Source of the DNA: an uncultured Clostridia bacterium
GTDB lineage: Bacteria > Bacillota > Clostridia > UBA1381 > CAJOGA01
Direction: 5' to 3'
Assembly (NCBI GenBank): GCA_905233855.1
Contig: CAJOGA010000008.1
Span: 1-35,622, forward strand
Length of the DNA stretch: 35,622 nucleotides
The notes under the pieces are model-generated. The model ran no database searches and was not told the DNA's origin. It was given only the letters and a program-made list of their open reading frames with translations. The stretch's first letter is position 1. The number at the start of each line of letters is the position of its first letter. A program made the position numbers and the translations under genes. Positions 6,719 to 14,984 of this stretch are shown here, piece after piece.

Positions 6719-9100
6719 TTATCTAAGTTCCACTCTTGCAAATATCACAGTCATATCATCGGAAGGTTCTCTGCCGGTCTCGGCAGACACCATATCCAAA
6801 AACTGCTCCGACGCATACTGCATATCATCATAGTCGCACAATGTGTGCAGCCTGCTTATAAACCATCTGTCCTTTTCGGCATCGTCGCCCGGAACCGCCT
6901 CATAAACCCCGTCGCTCACTACTGCAATAACGTCGCCTGCATTTAGCTGCCGCGACACAACATCCATATCCACATCGGAAAATATGCCTGCAGGCAGACT
7001 GTTGCTCCTTATTATTTCAATTCCGTCATCTGTCTTAACAAAGCTTACGCTCGAACCTATCTTAACAAATTCGCATTTTGCACTTGCAAGGTCTATCACC
7101 GTCAGATCAACCGTTGCCACCGCTTCGTCATCACTTCGCGAACACATAACCGAATTGATAAATCCTATAGCTGTGGATTTATTGAATCCCGCACGCAAAA
7201 ACCGCTCCAAAAGCGATATAACCTGACTGCTTTGACGTGATGCGTCTCTTCCCGACCCCATTCCGTCGCTGAGAATAATTATGTGCTGTCCGTCGTTGGT
7301 GTCAACACAGCTGTAGTTGTCGCCGCATTCGTCTTCGTGTGCCTTTTTCAGCCTTGATGCACCCGTCTGAAGCGTGAATCCTGTTTGAGTAAACAAACGT
7401 ATCATATTTTCCGAAAAACCGTTGTCGACCGATATGGTTTCGTCAAGATAATCCGCCGTTATCTGGGCAATTTTTGCGGCGTCAAGCTCTTTTGTTTTGC
7501 CTGTACCTTCAACATATATCTCCATCTTGCCGGCATATGTTTCCACAACACATACCTGTGCGGTGCGTATGCCGTGCTTGTCAAACTCCGCAGCCAAAGC
7601 CTTTTCCTTCTCCGGCACAAACCTGAATCCTTGCTGCATTTCAGACGCAACAGTGCTTAATATGCCTGCAATGCTGTTGTATTGCTGATACACCATCTCC
7701 CTGTCCTTGGCACGCTGCTTAACGTGCAACGCATTCATCCTGAAATTTTCATAGCAATGGTTCAGCGTGCATACCAGCCTGTCCATACGCAGGCAGCGTT
7801 TTGCAAAGTGCGTCGGTGCATCAAGCACGTCGGCATATCCTTTTTCCTCTATTTTGTCCAGCATTTTGTTCATAGCGTCCACACTGCTGCCATACTCCTT
7901 CTGCCAGCAATGCTCACGCATGGAACAATCGTTACACACCCTGTCGGTGGTTTCGTCAAACACAGTTGCCGGATTTTCAATATTGTACTTTTTCTGATGC
8001 ACAGCCAGGTCGCAAAACGCACCCGACAGTGCCGAAAATGCGTCGGCTATCCCCGTAAGACGCATAGTTATAAAATCTTTAACGTTTATTCCCGGACGGT
8101 TTGTGAGCGTCTTTGCAAAAAATTCACGCATGGCGGCATGCGTCTTTTTGGGTATTGCCAGAAACAACGCCACTGCCGCCAATAACGTGTACACATTCAC
8201 AATATTGCCTATGCCGGGAGAATATATTACCGCTAAAAAATATGCACCGGCAAGCCCGAATGCCGTACCGAATTTACCAAGATTTTTAAGCGACCCGCCG
8301 CATACCGACATAAAGCCGAACAATCCTGCCAAACGCAACAAATCCGGTTTGTCAAGCCCCAGAATTATGCCAAGCGTTATTGCCACGCCGCTCGATGAGC
8401 CGACTTCAATGTTGTACGCGGTTATCAGCATACCCAAAATACATATTACGTTGGCAACCTGTCCGCCGAAAAGGGGTAAATTATCAACGCCCAGAACACA
8501 TATCGCCGCCGTGAGGCATATTGCCGTCAGCTCCGTCTGCGACACACGTGTGCGTTTTTTCAGCGATGCCGTTAAGTTGTCCGATGTCAAAAATATAATA
8601 TAGCTAACACCGCACAGCACGCTTTCCACCACCAGTGCCAGAACGTCATACATCAAAAGCCCGTTCGCCACCGCACTCAAAACCCCGGATACAAACAAGC
8701 CCAAAAAACAAACCAATGCTCCAAGATACGGTTTATCGTGTATGTCATGCGTTTCGTCTCTGCTGTATTTGTTGTATATCACCGTAACTACGCCTATTAT
8801 TATGCAGGCAATAAGGTATTTAATCAAATCCGGAAGCAAAACTCCGCCCGTCAATATGCCTGCCGTTACAGCCAACAGTCCTATGTACATCTTATTCAGC
8901 GGACAGAGTGCGAACAATGCCGGTGCAAACGGAAATGCCGACCACAAAACATTGACACGGCTTATAAGCATAAATACAAGCACACGCGCAATATCACTAA
9001 GGCCCGGCATGGAAAACAACATGCCCAAGCTTTTCAACGAAAACCCGGGCTTTTCATCCTCCTGCGACGCCGTCCTTTTAAAAACATTCACTTCACTCAT
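6719..9100 (-). CDS. spoIIE: Stage II sporulation protein E, PP2C-type phosphatase
   Basis: Septum-bound serine phosphatase that dephosphorylates the anti-anti-sigma SpoIIAA and so activates sigma-F in the forespore. It is also linked to FtsZ in asymmetric division. The 793 aa are arranged as expected: a short cytoplasmic start, about ten hydrophobic membrane segments (roughly residues 38-318), a central regulatory region, and a PP2C domain (about 585-790). Metal ligands are Asp612 (SDGMGSG), Asp730 (VVSDGVYE) and Asp781-782 (SDDMTVIF). A CNDCSMREHCW motif (389-399) resembles clostridial SpoIIE. The start ATG has GAGGGG upstream and the promoter region has Spo0A-like features. It indicates an endospore-forming lineage. 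Confidence 0.95.
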   Translation of the reverse strand: MSEVNVFKRTASQEDEKPGFSLKSLGMLFSMPGLSDIARVLVFMLISRVNVLWSAFPFAPALFALCPLNKMYIGLLAVTAGILTGGVLLPDLIKYLIACIIIGVVTVIYNKYSRDETHDIHDKPYLGALVCFLGLFVSGVLSAVANGLLMYDVLALVVESVLCGVSYIIFLTSDNLTASLKKRTRVSQTELTAICLTAAICVLGVDNLPLFGGQVANVICILGMLITAYNIEVGSSSGVAITLGIILGLDKPDLLRLAGLFGFMSVCGGSLKNLGKFGTAFGLAGAYFLAVIYSPGIGNIVNVYTLLAAVALFLAIPKKTHAAMREFFAKTLTNRPGINVKDFITMRLTGIADAFSALSGAFCDLAVHQKKYNIENPATVFDETTDRVCNDCSMREHCWQKEYGSSVDAMNKMLDKIEEKGYADVLDAPTHFAKRCLRMDRLVCTLNHCYENFRMNALHVKQRAKDREMVYQQYNSIAGILSTVASEMQQGFRFVPEKEKALAAEFDKHGIRTAQVCVVETYAGKMEIYVEGTGKTKELDAAKIAQITADYLDETISVDNGFSENMIRLFTQTGFTLQTGASRLKKAHEDECGDNYSCVDTNDGQHIIILSDGMGSGRDASRQSSQVISLLERFLRAGFNKSTAIGFINSVMCSRSDDEAVATVDLTVIDLASAKCEFVKIGSSVSFVKTDDGIEIIRSNSLPAGIFSDVDMDVVSRQLNAGDVIAVVSDGVYEAVPGDDAEKDRWFISRLHTLCDYDDMQYASEQFLDMVSAETGREPSDDMTVIFARVELR

Positions 9101-9142
9101 GATTTTTTCAACCCCTCTGACAAAAAATAATTAGCAAATACT

Positions 9143-9208
9143 ATTATATTCACCGAGGCGAAAAAATAATGTCAAAACGTGATGTCGTAATTCAAAAACA
9201 ATCCGACA
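9143..9208 (-). promoter_or_regulatory. spoIIE promoter: sigma-A elements with 21-bp spacer and Spo0A-box-like sites
   Basis: On the minus strand, perfect TTGACA (9175-9170) and perfect TATAAT (9148-9143) are 21 nt apart, too far for ordinary sigma-A use. In B. subtilis, spoIIE and spoIIG promoters have this same 21-22 bp spacing and need phosphorylated Spo0A. Three 6-of-7 matches to the 0A box TGTCGAA lie here: TGTCAAA (9170-9176, plus strand, over the -35), TGTCGTA (9183-9189, plus strand), and TGTCGGA (9208-9202, minus strand). The promoter is seen in the sequence; Spo0A control is inference from the family. Confidence 0.75.
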
Positions 9209-9337
9209 CGCTTTTTTAAAATATTCCGTTTTCTGCTGTTTATATTCATTATTTCTGCTTTTTAAAATTGTTTTACGGCATATACTGTCGTTTGCAGATG
9301 TATAAAACAAATAAAAATTTGGATATATTAAAAATAA

Positions 9338-9380
9338 TTGGACAATCCCTCTTGCGGATTATACCAATTTATGATACAAT
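9338..9380 (+). promoter_or_regulatory. eda-kdgK promoter overlapped by an imperfect palindrome (candidate operator)
   Basis: -35 TTGCGG (9352-9357), 17-nt spacer, -10 TACAAT (9375-9380) with an extended TG. Over the -35 lies a dyad: TTGGACAATCC (9338-9348), a 7-nt centre, and GGATTATACCAA (9356-9367), symmetric apart from one inserted base and one mismatch. The position suits a repressor responding to KDG or uronates (GntR, LacI or IclR type), but no regulator gene is adjacent, so the binding protein is unknown. Confidence 0.6.
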
Positions 9381-9425
9381 GATTTGAAAGTTTGATATAT
9401 GATTATTGTATGGGAGGAATATATA

Positions 9426-10073
9426 ATGGATAAAGAACAAGTAATTTCAAAAATAACCGATGTCGGTATTGTTGCCGTTGTAAGAGCGGAAAATGCCGAT
9501 CAGGCTAAAAAAATAACGGAAGCATGCATAAAAGGCGGAGTTGCGGCAATAGAAATGACCTTCACCGTTCCTGCTGCTCACAGAGTTATAGAGGAAGTTG
9601 CAAAGGCATACTCTCCTGAAGAAATCATATTGGGTGCCGGTACGGTTATGGACAGCGAAACCGCAAGAACAGCTATCCTCAGCGGTGCACAGTATATTGT
9701 AAGCCCGTATTTCAACGCAGACGTTGTAAAACTCTGTAACAGATACAGAGTGCCTTCAATGCCCGGTGCAATGACTATCAAAGAGGTTGTTGAAGCAATG
9801 GAAGCAGGCGCTGACATTATTAAAATATTCCCGGGCGAAGCATTCGGCCCTAAAATACTCAAAGCTATAAAAGGCCCTATTCCGTACGCTAAAATGATGC
9901 CTACCGGCGGCGTGGACATAAACAATGTGGGCGACTGGATAAAAGCCGGTGCTGTTGCTGTGGGTGCAGGCGGTGCGTTGACAGCAGGCGCAAAAAAAGG
10001 CGACTACGAAAGCATCACAACTATCGGCAGACAGTTTATTGAAAAAATAAAAGAGGCAAGAGCGGCTAAATAA
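9426..10073 (+). CDS. eda: 2-keto-3-deoxy-6-phosphogluconate aldolase (KDPG/KHG aldolase)
   Basis: Splits KDPG into pyruvate and glyceraldehyde 3-phosphate, the last step of the Entner-Doudoroff and uronate routes. The 215-aa class I aldolase barrel has the catalytic Glu43 in IEMTF and the Schiff-base Lys133 in IIKIFPGEAFGP, plus the phosphate-binding MPTGGV. ATG 9426 is chosen for the GGGAGGA ribosome binding site 8 nt upstream. An in-frame ATG at 9399 lies before that site and is not used. The KDG kinase follows 46 nt later, so the two genes make KDPG and split it. Confidence 0.95.
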   Translation: MDKEQVISKITDVGIVAVVRAENADQAKKITEACIKGGVAAIEMTFTVPAAHRVIEEVAKAYSPEEIILGAGTVMDSETARTAILSGAQYIVSPYFNADVVKLCNRYRVPSMPGAMTIKEVVEAMEAGADIIKIFPGEAFGPKILKAIKGPIPYAKMMPTGGVDINNVGDWIKAGAVAVGAGGALTAGAKKGDYESITTIGRQFIEKIKEARAAK

Positions 10074-10119
10074 TCCGCCCTGCAGCTAATCTTAATAATT
10101 TGTGAAGGAGTTTTTTATC

Positions 10120-11151
10120 ATGGCACAAAAAGTTGTTACATTCGGCGAAATAATGTTAAGACTTAAATCACCGGGCTTGGAAAGATTTTTCCAATCTCCG
10201 TCATTAGAGGCGACATTCGGCGGCGGCGAAGCCAACGTTGCTGTATCGCTCGCAAACTACGGTATGGACGCAGCGTTCGTAACCGTTTTGCCGGACAACG
10301 ATATTTCCAAAGCCTGCATAGGTCAGTTAAGAGGCTTTGGCGTTGACACATCAAACATCGCAACGGGTAAAGGCAGAGTTGGTATATACTATTTGGAAAG
10401 CGGTGCTAACCAACGTCCGTCAAAGGTTATATATGACAGAGAGTATTCCGCCATATCTTTGGCGACACCTGATGACGTGGATTTCAAAAAGGCTTTCAAA
10501 GATGCAACATGGTTCCATATTACAGGCATCACTCCGGCTATAAGCAAATCCGCTGCCGATTTATCCATGATAGCCGTTAAAACCGCAAAGGAGATGGGGC
10601 TTACCGTTTCCTGCGACCTCAACTTCAGAAAGAACCTTTGGAAATACGGCGTTGAAGCTAAAGAGGTTATGAGCGAAATTGTTAAATATGTTGACGTTGT
10701 TATCGCAAACGAAGAAGACTGCCAGAAATCTTTGGGCATAGAAAACAACCAAAAGGTTGAAAGCGGCGTTCTGGACACAACAAAATACGAAGAGCTTGCA
10801 AAAGAGGTTATGAAACGTTATCCAAACGTTTCCACTATTGCCATCACACTTCGTGAAAGCAAGAGTGCAACACACAACGACTGGTCGGCTTGTATATACA
10901 ACGGCAAAGACTTCTATGTAAGCCGTAAATACGAAATAACCGATATCGTTGACCGTGTAGGCGGCGGCGACAGCTTTGGCGGCGGCCTGATATACGGTTT
11001 GAACAATTATGACAATCAGGAAGATGCTTTGGAATTTGCTGTTGCGGCAAGCTGCCTGAAACATTCTATCCTCGGCGACTTCAACAGAGTCAGCGTAAAC
11101 GAAGTTAAAACCCTTATGAAGGGCGACGGCTCCGGCAGAGTTCAAAGATAA
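10120..11151 (+). CDS. kdgK: 2-keto-3-deoxygluconate kinase, PfkB/ribokinase family
   Basis: Phosphorylates KDG, the common product of galacturonate/glucuronate (pectin, alginate-type) breakdown, to KDPG for Eda. The 343 aa carry the N-terminal [11 protein letters not shown], the substrate-side [13 protein letters not shown], the ADP/anion-hole segment [13 protein letters not shown] (catalytic Asp in GGGD) and the [10 protein letters not shown] segment typical of KdgK. The ATG at 10120 has AAGGAG 10 nt upstream. A GTG 18 nt earlier would place the start inside that site. No dehydratase or isomerase genes are here; upstream uronate enzymes must be elsewhere. Confidence 0.92.
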   Translation: MAQKVVTFGEIMLRLKSPGLERFFQSPSLEATFGGGEANVAVSLANYGMDAAFVTVLPDNDISKACIGQLRGFGVDTSNIATGKGRVGIYYLESGANQRPSKVIYDREYSAISLATPDDVDFKKAFKDATWFHITGITPAISKSAADLSMIAVKTAKEMGLTVSCDLNFRKNLWKYGVEAKEVMSEIVKYVDVVIANEEDCQKSLGIENNQKVESGVLDTTKYEELAKEVMKRYPNVSTIAITLRESKSATHNDWSACIYNGKDFYVSRKYEITDIVDRVGGGDSFGGGLIYGLNNYDNQEDALEFAVAASCLKHSILGDFNRVSVNEVKTLMKGDGSGRVQR

Positions 11152-11162
11152 TATTTAAATTA

Positions 11163-11196
11163 AGGACCATGTCATCGTAATTGTTGGCATGGTCCT
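11163..11196 (+). other. Strong hairpin between kdgK and carB
   Basis: AGGACCATGTCA (11163-11174) pairs with TGGCATGGTCCT (11185-11196) with one G-U pair and a 10-nt loop. It is followed by ATAAAAAGG, not a T-run, so it is not itself a terminator. It could protect the eda-kdgK mRNA end or be part of the carB leader. Confidence 0.6.
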
Positions 11197-11213
11197 ATAA
11201 AAAGGTTTGCCGT

Positions 11214-11240
11214 AGGCAACAAAAATTTTTTGCCTTTTTT
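11214..11240 (+). terminator. Intrinsic terminator kdgK/carB (possible carB attenuator)
   Basis: AGGCAA (11214-11219) pairs with TTGCCT (11230-11235), with A/T pairing further in, then a T-run to 11240. The ascending arm can instead pair with TTGCC (11207-11211) just before it as TTGCC-GTA-GGCAA, a mutually exclusive fold. No sigma-A promoter is evident between here and carB at 11278. It may therefore simply end eda-kdgK or act as an attenuator. Confidence 0.65.
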
Positions 11241-11277
11241 ACCTACATAAAAACATTAAAACAAAGGAGATTGCGTT

Positions 11278-14200
11278 ATGCCAAAAAGAAATGACATAAA
11301 CAAAGTGCTTATCATAGGCTCCGGACCTATCATCATAGGTCAGGCGTGTGAATTTGACTATTCCGGCACACAGGCTTGTAAAGCATTGAGAAAACTGGGT
11401 TATAAAATAGTATTGGTAAATTCAAACCCCGCAACCATCATGACAGACCCTGAAATTGCCGATGTAACATATATTGAACCGTTAAACGTTAAACGTCTTG
11501 CGGAAATTATAGAGGTTGAACGTCCCGACGCTCTGTTGCCTAACTTGGGCGGACAGTCCGGACTTAACCTGAGTCTGGAGCTTGAAAAAGCCGGCGTGTT
11601 AAAAAAATTCGGCGTTCAGGTTATAGGCGTTCAGCTTGACACAATAGAACGCGGCGAAGACAGAATAGCGTTCAAAGAAACAATGACAAAGCTCGGCATA
11701 GAAATGCCTAAAAGCACCGAGGCTTATTCCGTTGAAGAAGCCGAAAAAATCGCCGACGAATTGGGGTATCCTGTCGTTATACGTCCGGCATACACGATGG
11801 GCGGCACAGGCGGCGGCATAGTGTATAATGTTGAGGAATTGAGAACGGTCGTTTCCAGAGGAATATCCGCCAGTCTGATAGGTCAGGTATTGGTTGAAGA
11901 ATCGGTTATCGGTTGGGATGAACTTGAGCTTGAGGTTGTACGTGATGCAAAAAATCAGATGATAACCATATGCTTTATAGAAAACATAGACCCTATGGGC
12001 GTGCACACCGGCGATTCCTTCTGCTCCGCTCCTATGCTCACGGTTTCTGAGGAGTTGCAACAGCGTTTGCAAAAGTACGCATACTCAATCGTTGAGGCTA
12101 TAGGCGTTATCGGCGGCACAAATGTGCAGTTTGCACATGACCCGAAAACCGACAGAGTTGTTATAATCGAAATAAATCCGCGTACTTCACGTTCATCCGC
12201 ATTGGCATCAAAGGCGACCGGTTTTCCTATCGCTCTGGTTTCCGCTATGCTTGCATGCGGTCTTACGCTCGACGAGATACCGTACTGGAAAGAGGGTACG
12301 TTGGAAAAATACAAGCCAAGCGGCGACTATGTTGTTATAAAATTTGCAAGATGGGCATTTGACAAATTCAAAGGTGCTCAGGACAAATTGGGCACACAGA
12401 TGAAAGCTGTCGGCGAGGTAATGTCCATAGGCAAGAATTATAAAGAAGCGTTGCAAAAAGCCATACGCTCTTTGGAAATCGGACGAAGCGGTCTCGGCTT
12501 TGCAAAAAATTTCAATCAGAAAACCAAAGACGAGCTTTTGCTTATGCTTGCGGAGCCGTCCAGCGAAAGACAGTTTATAATGTATGAGGCACTCAAAAAA
12601 GGTGCAACGGTTGACGAACTGCACAAGCTGACATTCATAAAAAAATGGTTTATACAGCAAATGAAAGAGCTTGTTGACACAGAGCTTGAAATACTTAAAT
12701 ATGCAGGCAAAACACTTCCCGACGCACTTTTAAAACAAGCCAAGCAGGAAGGCTTTGCCGACAAATACATAGCAAAACTCACAGGTGCAAAAGAAACCGA
12801 CATACGCAACCAAAGAATTGCATCAGGTGTTGTTGAGGAATGGGAGAAAGTGCCTGTAAGTGCGGTTGAAACAGACGAAGGCTACTACTATTCCACCTAT
12901 AACGCAACGCACAAAATCACAACCGATAAGTCGGACAAAAAGGTTATGATTTTAGGCGGCGGCCCTAACCGAATAGGTCAGGGTATCGAATTTGACTACT
13001 GTTGTGTTCATGCGGCATTTGAGCTGCGTAATTTAGGCTACAAAACCATAATGGTAAACTGTAACCCCGAAACGGTATCAACCGACTATGACACCTCGGA
13101 CAAGCTGTACTTTGAACCGCTTACCGTTGAGGACGTGCTCAGTATATACAACGAGGAAAAACCTATCGGTGTTATAGCACAGTTCGGCGGACAAACTCCT
13201 CTTAACATTGCCGCCGAATTGGAAAAGGCAGGGGTTCGTATATTAGGCACAACTACCGACAGTATCGACCTTGCAGAAGACAGAGACAGATTTAATGCCA
13301 TAATGGCAAAACTCAATATTCCTATGCCGGAATCGGGCATGGCAACAAATGCCGAAGAAGCAATACAAATTGCAAATAAAATAGGCTATCCGCTTATGGT
13401 TCGTCCGTCGTATGTTTTAGGCGGACGCGGTATGGAAGTGGTTTATGACGAATCGGATTTGGTTACATACATGAACGCCGCTATCGGCGTAACACCGGAC
13501 AGACCTATCCTTATAGACCGTTTCTTAACCAACGCTCTTGAAGCTGAAGCTGATGCCATAGCCGACGGCACAAATGCATTTGTGCCTGCAGTTATGGAAC
13601 ATATCGAGCTTGCCGGCATACACTCCGGCGACTCCGCGTGCATTGTTCCGTCAATGAATATAGCTAAGGAATACGTCGACACCATAACGGATTACACATT
13701 AAAAATAGCAAAAGAGCTCAATGTTAAAGGCTTAATGAATATGCAATACGCCATCGCAGACGGCAAAGTATATGTGCTTGAGGCTAACCCAAGAGCGTCA
13801 AGAACCGTGCCGTTGGTGTCTAAAATATGCAACATACCAATGGCAAAAATAGCAACACGCGTTATAATGAGCGAATTTAACGGCTCTCCGTCGCCTGTTA
13901 CCTCTCTTGAAAGAAAGACAATCAAGCATCACGGTGTTAAAGAGGCTGTGTTCCCGTTCAATATGTTCCCTGAAGTTGACCCTGTTTTGGGACCTGAAAT
14001 GCGTTCGACAGGTGAAGTGCTGGGTATATCGGAATCGTTCGGAATTGCTTTTTATAAATCACAGGAGGCTGCTCAAAGCACCTTGCCTACAGAGGGTAAA
14101 GTATTTGTCAGCCTGAATAACAGAGACAAAAAACAAGCTGTTGATTTGGCAAAAGACCTTAATAAATTAGGCTTCACTATTGTGTCTACCGAAGGTACAT

Positions 14201-14502
14201 ATAAATTCTTTAACGAACAGGGCATAAAGTGTGAATATGTTAAAAAATTGCACGAGGGCCGTCCTAACATATTCGACGCAATGACCAACAACGAAATCGC
14301 CATGGTTATCAACACACCGGATGACAAGCAAAGCCAATATGATGATTCCTATATAAGAAAAACCACAGTAAGAAAGAAAATACCGTATATGACCACCATA
14401 GCAGCCGCAAAAGCAGCGGTTAAAGGTATTGAAGAATTCAAGAAAAACAGTCCTAAACAGAACGTTAAATCGCTTCAGCAATACCATAAGGAAATAATTT
14501 AA
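11278..14502 (+). CDS. carB: Carbamoyl-phosphate synthase large subunit
   Basis: Makes carbamoyl phosphate from bicarbonate, ammonia (channelled from CarA) and two ATP, for pyrimidines and arginine. The 1074 aa is the standard length. The N-half begins with LIIGSGPIIIGQACEFDYSG, with an ATP-grasp site around TMGGTGGGI. The C-half repeats this with ILGGGPNRIGQGIEFDYC and VLGGRGMEVVYD. The last about 135 residues form the MGS-like allosteric domain (FVSLNNRDKKQAVDLAKDL). AAAGGAG precedes the ATG. No carA (small glutaminase subunit) lies on either side; it must be elsewhere. No PyrR-binding consensus was recognised in the leader. Confidence 0.97.
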   Translation: MPKRNDINKVLIIGSGPIIIGQACEFDYSGTQACKALRKLGYKIVLVNSNPATIMTDPEIADVTYIEPLNVKRLAEIIEVERPDALLPNLGGQSGLNLSLELEKAGVLKKFGVQVIGVQLDTIERGEDRIAFKETMTKLGIEMPKSTEAYSVEEAEKIADELGYPVVIRPAYTMGGTGGGIVYNVEELRTVVSRGISASLIGQVLVEESVIGWDELELEVVRDAKNQMITICFIENIDPMGVHTGDSFCSAPMLTVSEELQQRLQKYAYSIVEAIGVIGGTNVQFAHDPKTDRVVIIEINPRTSRSSALASKATGFPIALVSAMLACGLTLDEIPYWKEGTLEKYKPSGDYVVIKFARWAFDKFKGAQDKLGTQMKAVGEVMSIGKNYKEALQKAIRSLEIGRSGLGFAKNFNQKTKDELLLMLAEPSSERQFIMYEALKKGATVDELHKLTFIKKWFIQQMKELVDTELEILKYAGKTLPDALLKQAKQEGFADKYIAKLTGAKETDIRNQRIASGVVEEWEKVPVSAVETDEGYYYSTYNATHKITTDKSDKKVMILGGGPNRIGQGIEFDYCCVHAAFELRNLGYKTIMVNCNPETVSTDYDTSDKLYFEPLTVEDVLSIYNEEKPIGVIAQFGGQTPLNIAAELEKAGVRILGTTTDSIDLAEDRDRFNAIMAKLNIPMPESGMATNAEEAIQIANKIGYPLMVRPSYVLGGRGMEVVYDESDLVTYMNAAIGVTPDRPILIDRFLTNALEAEADAIADGTNAFVPAVMEHIELAGIHSGDSACIVPSMNIAKEYVDTITDYTLKIAKELNVKGLMNMQYAIADGKVYVLEANPRASRTVPLVSKICNIPMAKIATRVIMSEFNGSPSPVTSLERKTIKHHGVKEAVFPFNMFPEVDPVLGPEMRSTGEVLGISESFGIAFYKSQEAAQSTLPTEGKVFVSLNNRDKKQAVDLAKDLNKLGFTIVSTEGTYKFFNEQGIKCEYVKKLHEGRPNIFDAMTNNEIAMVINTPDDKQSQYDDSYIRKTTVRKKIPYMTTIAAAKAAVKGIEEFKKNSPKQNVKSLQQYHKEII

Positions 14503-14534
14503 CATAAAAATTTTCCATAAAATAAAAAAAACTG

Positions 14535-14562
14535 TTGTAATATTGAAATGTTATGGTATAAT
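14535..14562 (+). promoter_or_regulatory. secG promoter
   Basis: TTGTAA (14535-14540), 16-nt spacer, perfect TATAAT (14557-14562) with an extended -10 TG two bases before it. The start site would be near 14569, about 40 nt before the secG ATG. Confidence 0.7.
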
Positions 14563-14609
14563 ATTTAGGTAAAAGTCAGATTATTATTATTGAACGGAGG
14601 AAATAAGGC

Positions 14610-14849
14610 ATGTTGCAAAACATTCTTATAGCTATACACTTGGTTTTGTGTGTATTTTTAATTGTTACCATATTGTTGCAGGAAAGCAAACAGCAAGGCA
14701 TGTCGGCAGCTATATCCGGCGGCAGCTCCGATTCTTTCTTCAGCAAAAACAAAGGCAAAACAAAAGAAGCTATGCTTTCAAGACTCACAACTGCTATGGC
14801 AATATTGTTTATAGTTAATTCTGTATTGTTGGCATTCTTCGTTAAATAA
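14610..14849 (+). CDS. secG: Preprotein translocase subunit SecG
   Basis: A small membrane subunit of the SecYEG channel that aids SecA-driven export. The 79 aa have two transmembrane helices (about 3-22 and 59-77) joined by a polar loop with the family-typical LLQESKQQGMSAAISGGSSDSFF. Length and topology match SecG. GGAGG is upstream of the ATG, and the gene has its own promoter and terminator. In many clostridia secG is followed by rnr/smpB, but here a convergent gene follows instead. Confidence 0.93.
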   Translation: MLQNILIAIHLVLCVFLIVTILLQESKQQGMSAAISGGSSDSFFSKNKGKTKEAMLSRLTTAMAILFIVNSVLLAFFVK

Positions 14850-14921
14850 AAATTGTTGATTAAAAAATCCAAAGGATATTCGATTAAGGAAAACAGCAAT
14901 TATTATTTTCAAAAAAAATTG

Positions 14922-14953
14922 ACGGCACGGATTTTAAAGTCCGTGCCGTTTTT
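14922..14953 (+). terminator. Intrinsic terminator after secG, likely bidirectional
   Basis: A perfect 10-bp stem: ACGGCACGGA (14922-14931) and TCCGTGCCGT (14940-14949), loop TTTTAAAG, then five T. On the minus strand the stem is followed by TCAA and an eight-T run, so it can also serve the convergent gene at 14985-15827. The stem sequence matches the terminator at 17760. Confidence 0.9.
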
Positions 14954-14984
14954 ATGCATTGATATTAAGCTTAAAAATCAGCCG

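Larger units (their letters stand above)
9101..9425. other. Divergent spoIIE/eda intergenic region (325 nt)
   Basis: AT-rich spacer with no credible ORF. It holds the minus-strand spoIIE promoter with Spo0A-like boxes (9143-9208), a featureless AT-rich middle (about 9215-9335), and the eda palindrome and promoter (9338-9380). The ribosome binding site of eda is at 9411-9418. Confidence 0.7.

Noticed and set aside
7682-8185. 167-aa plus-strand frame inside spoIIE
   Set aside because: Antisense to a conserved region of SpoIIE, with no family likeness and no upstream ribosome binding site.
11152-11277. PyrR-binding attenuator for carB
   Set aside because: The leader lacks the conserved PyrR anti-antiterminator loop sequence, so only a generic hairpin and terminator are reported.
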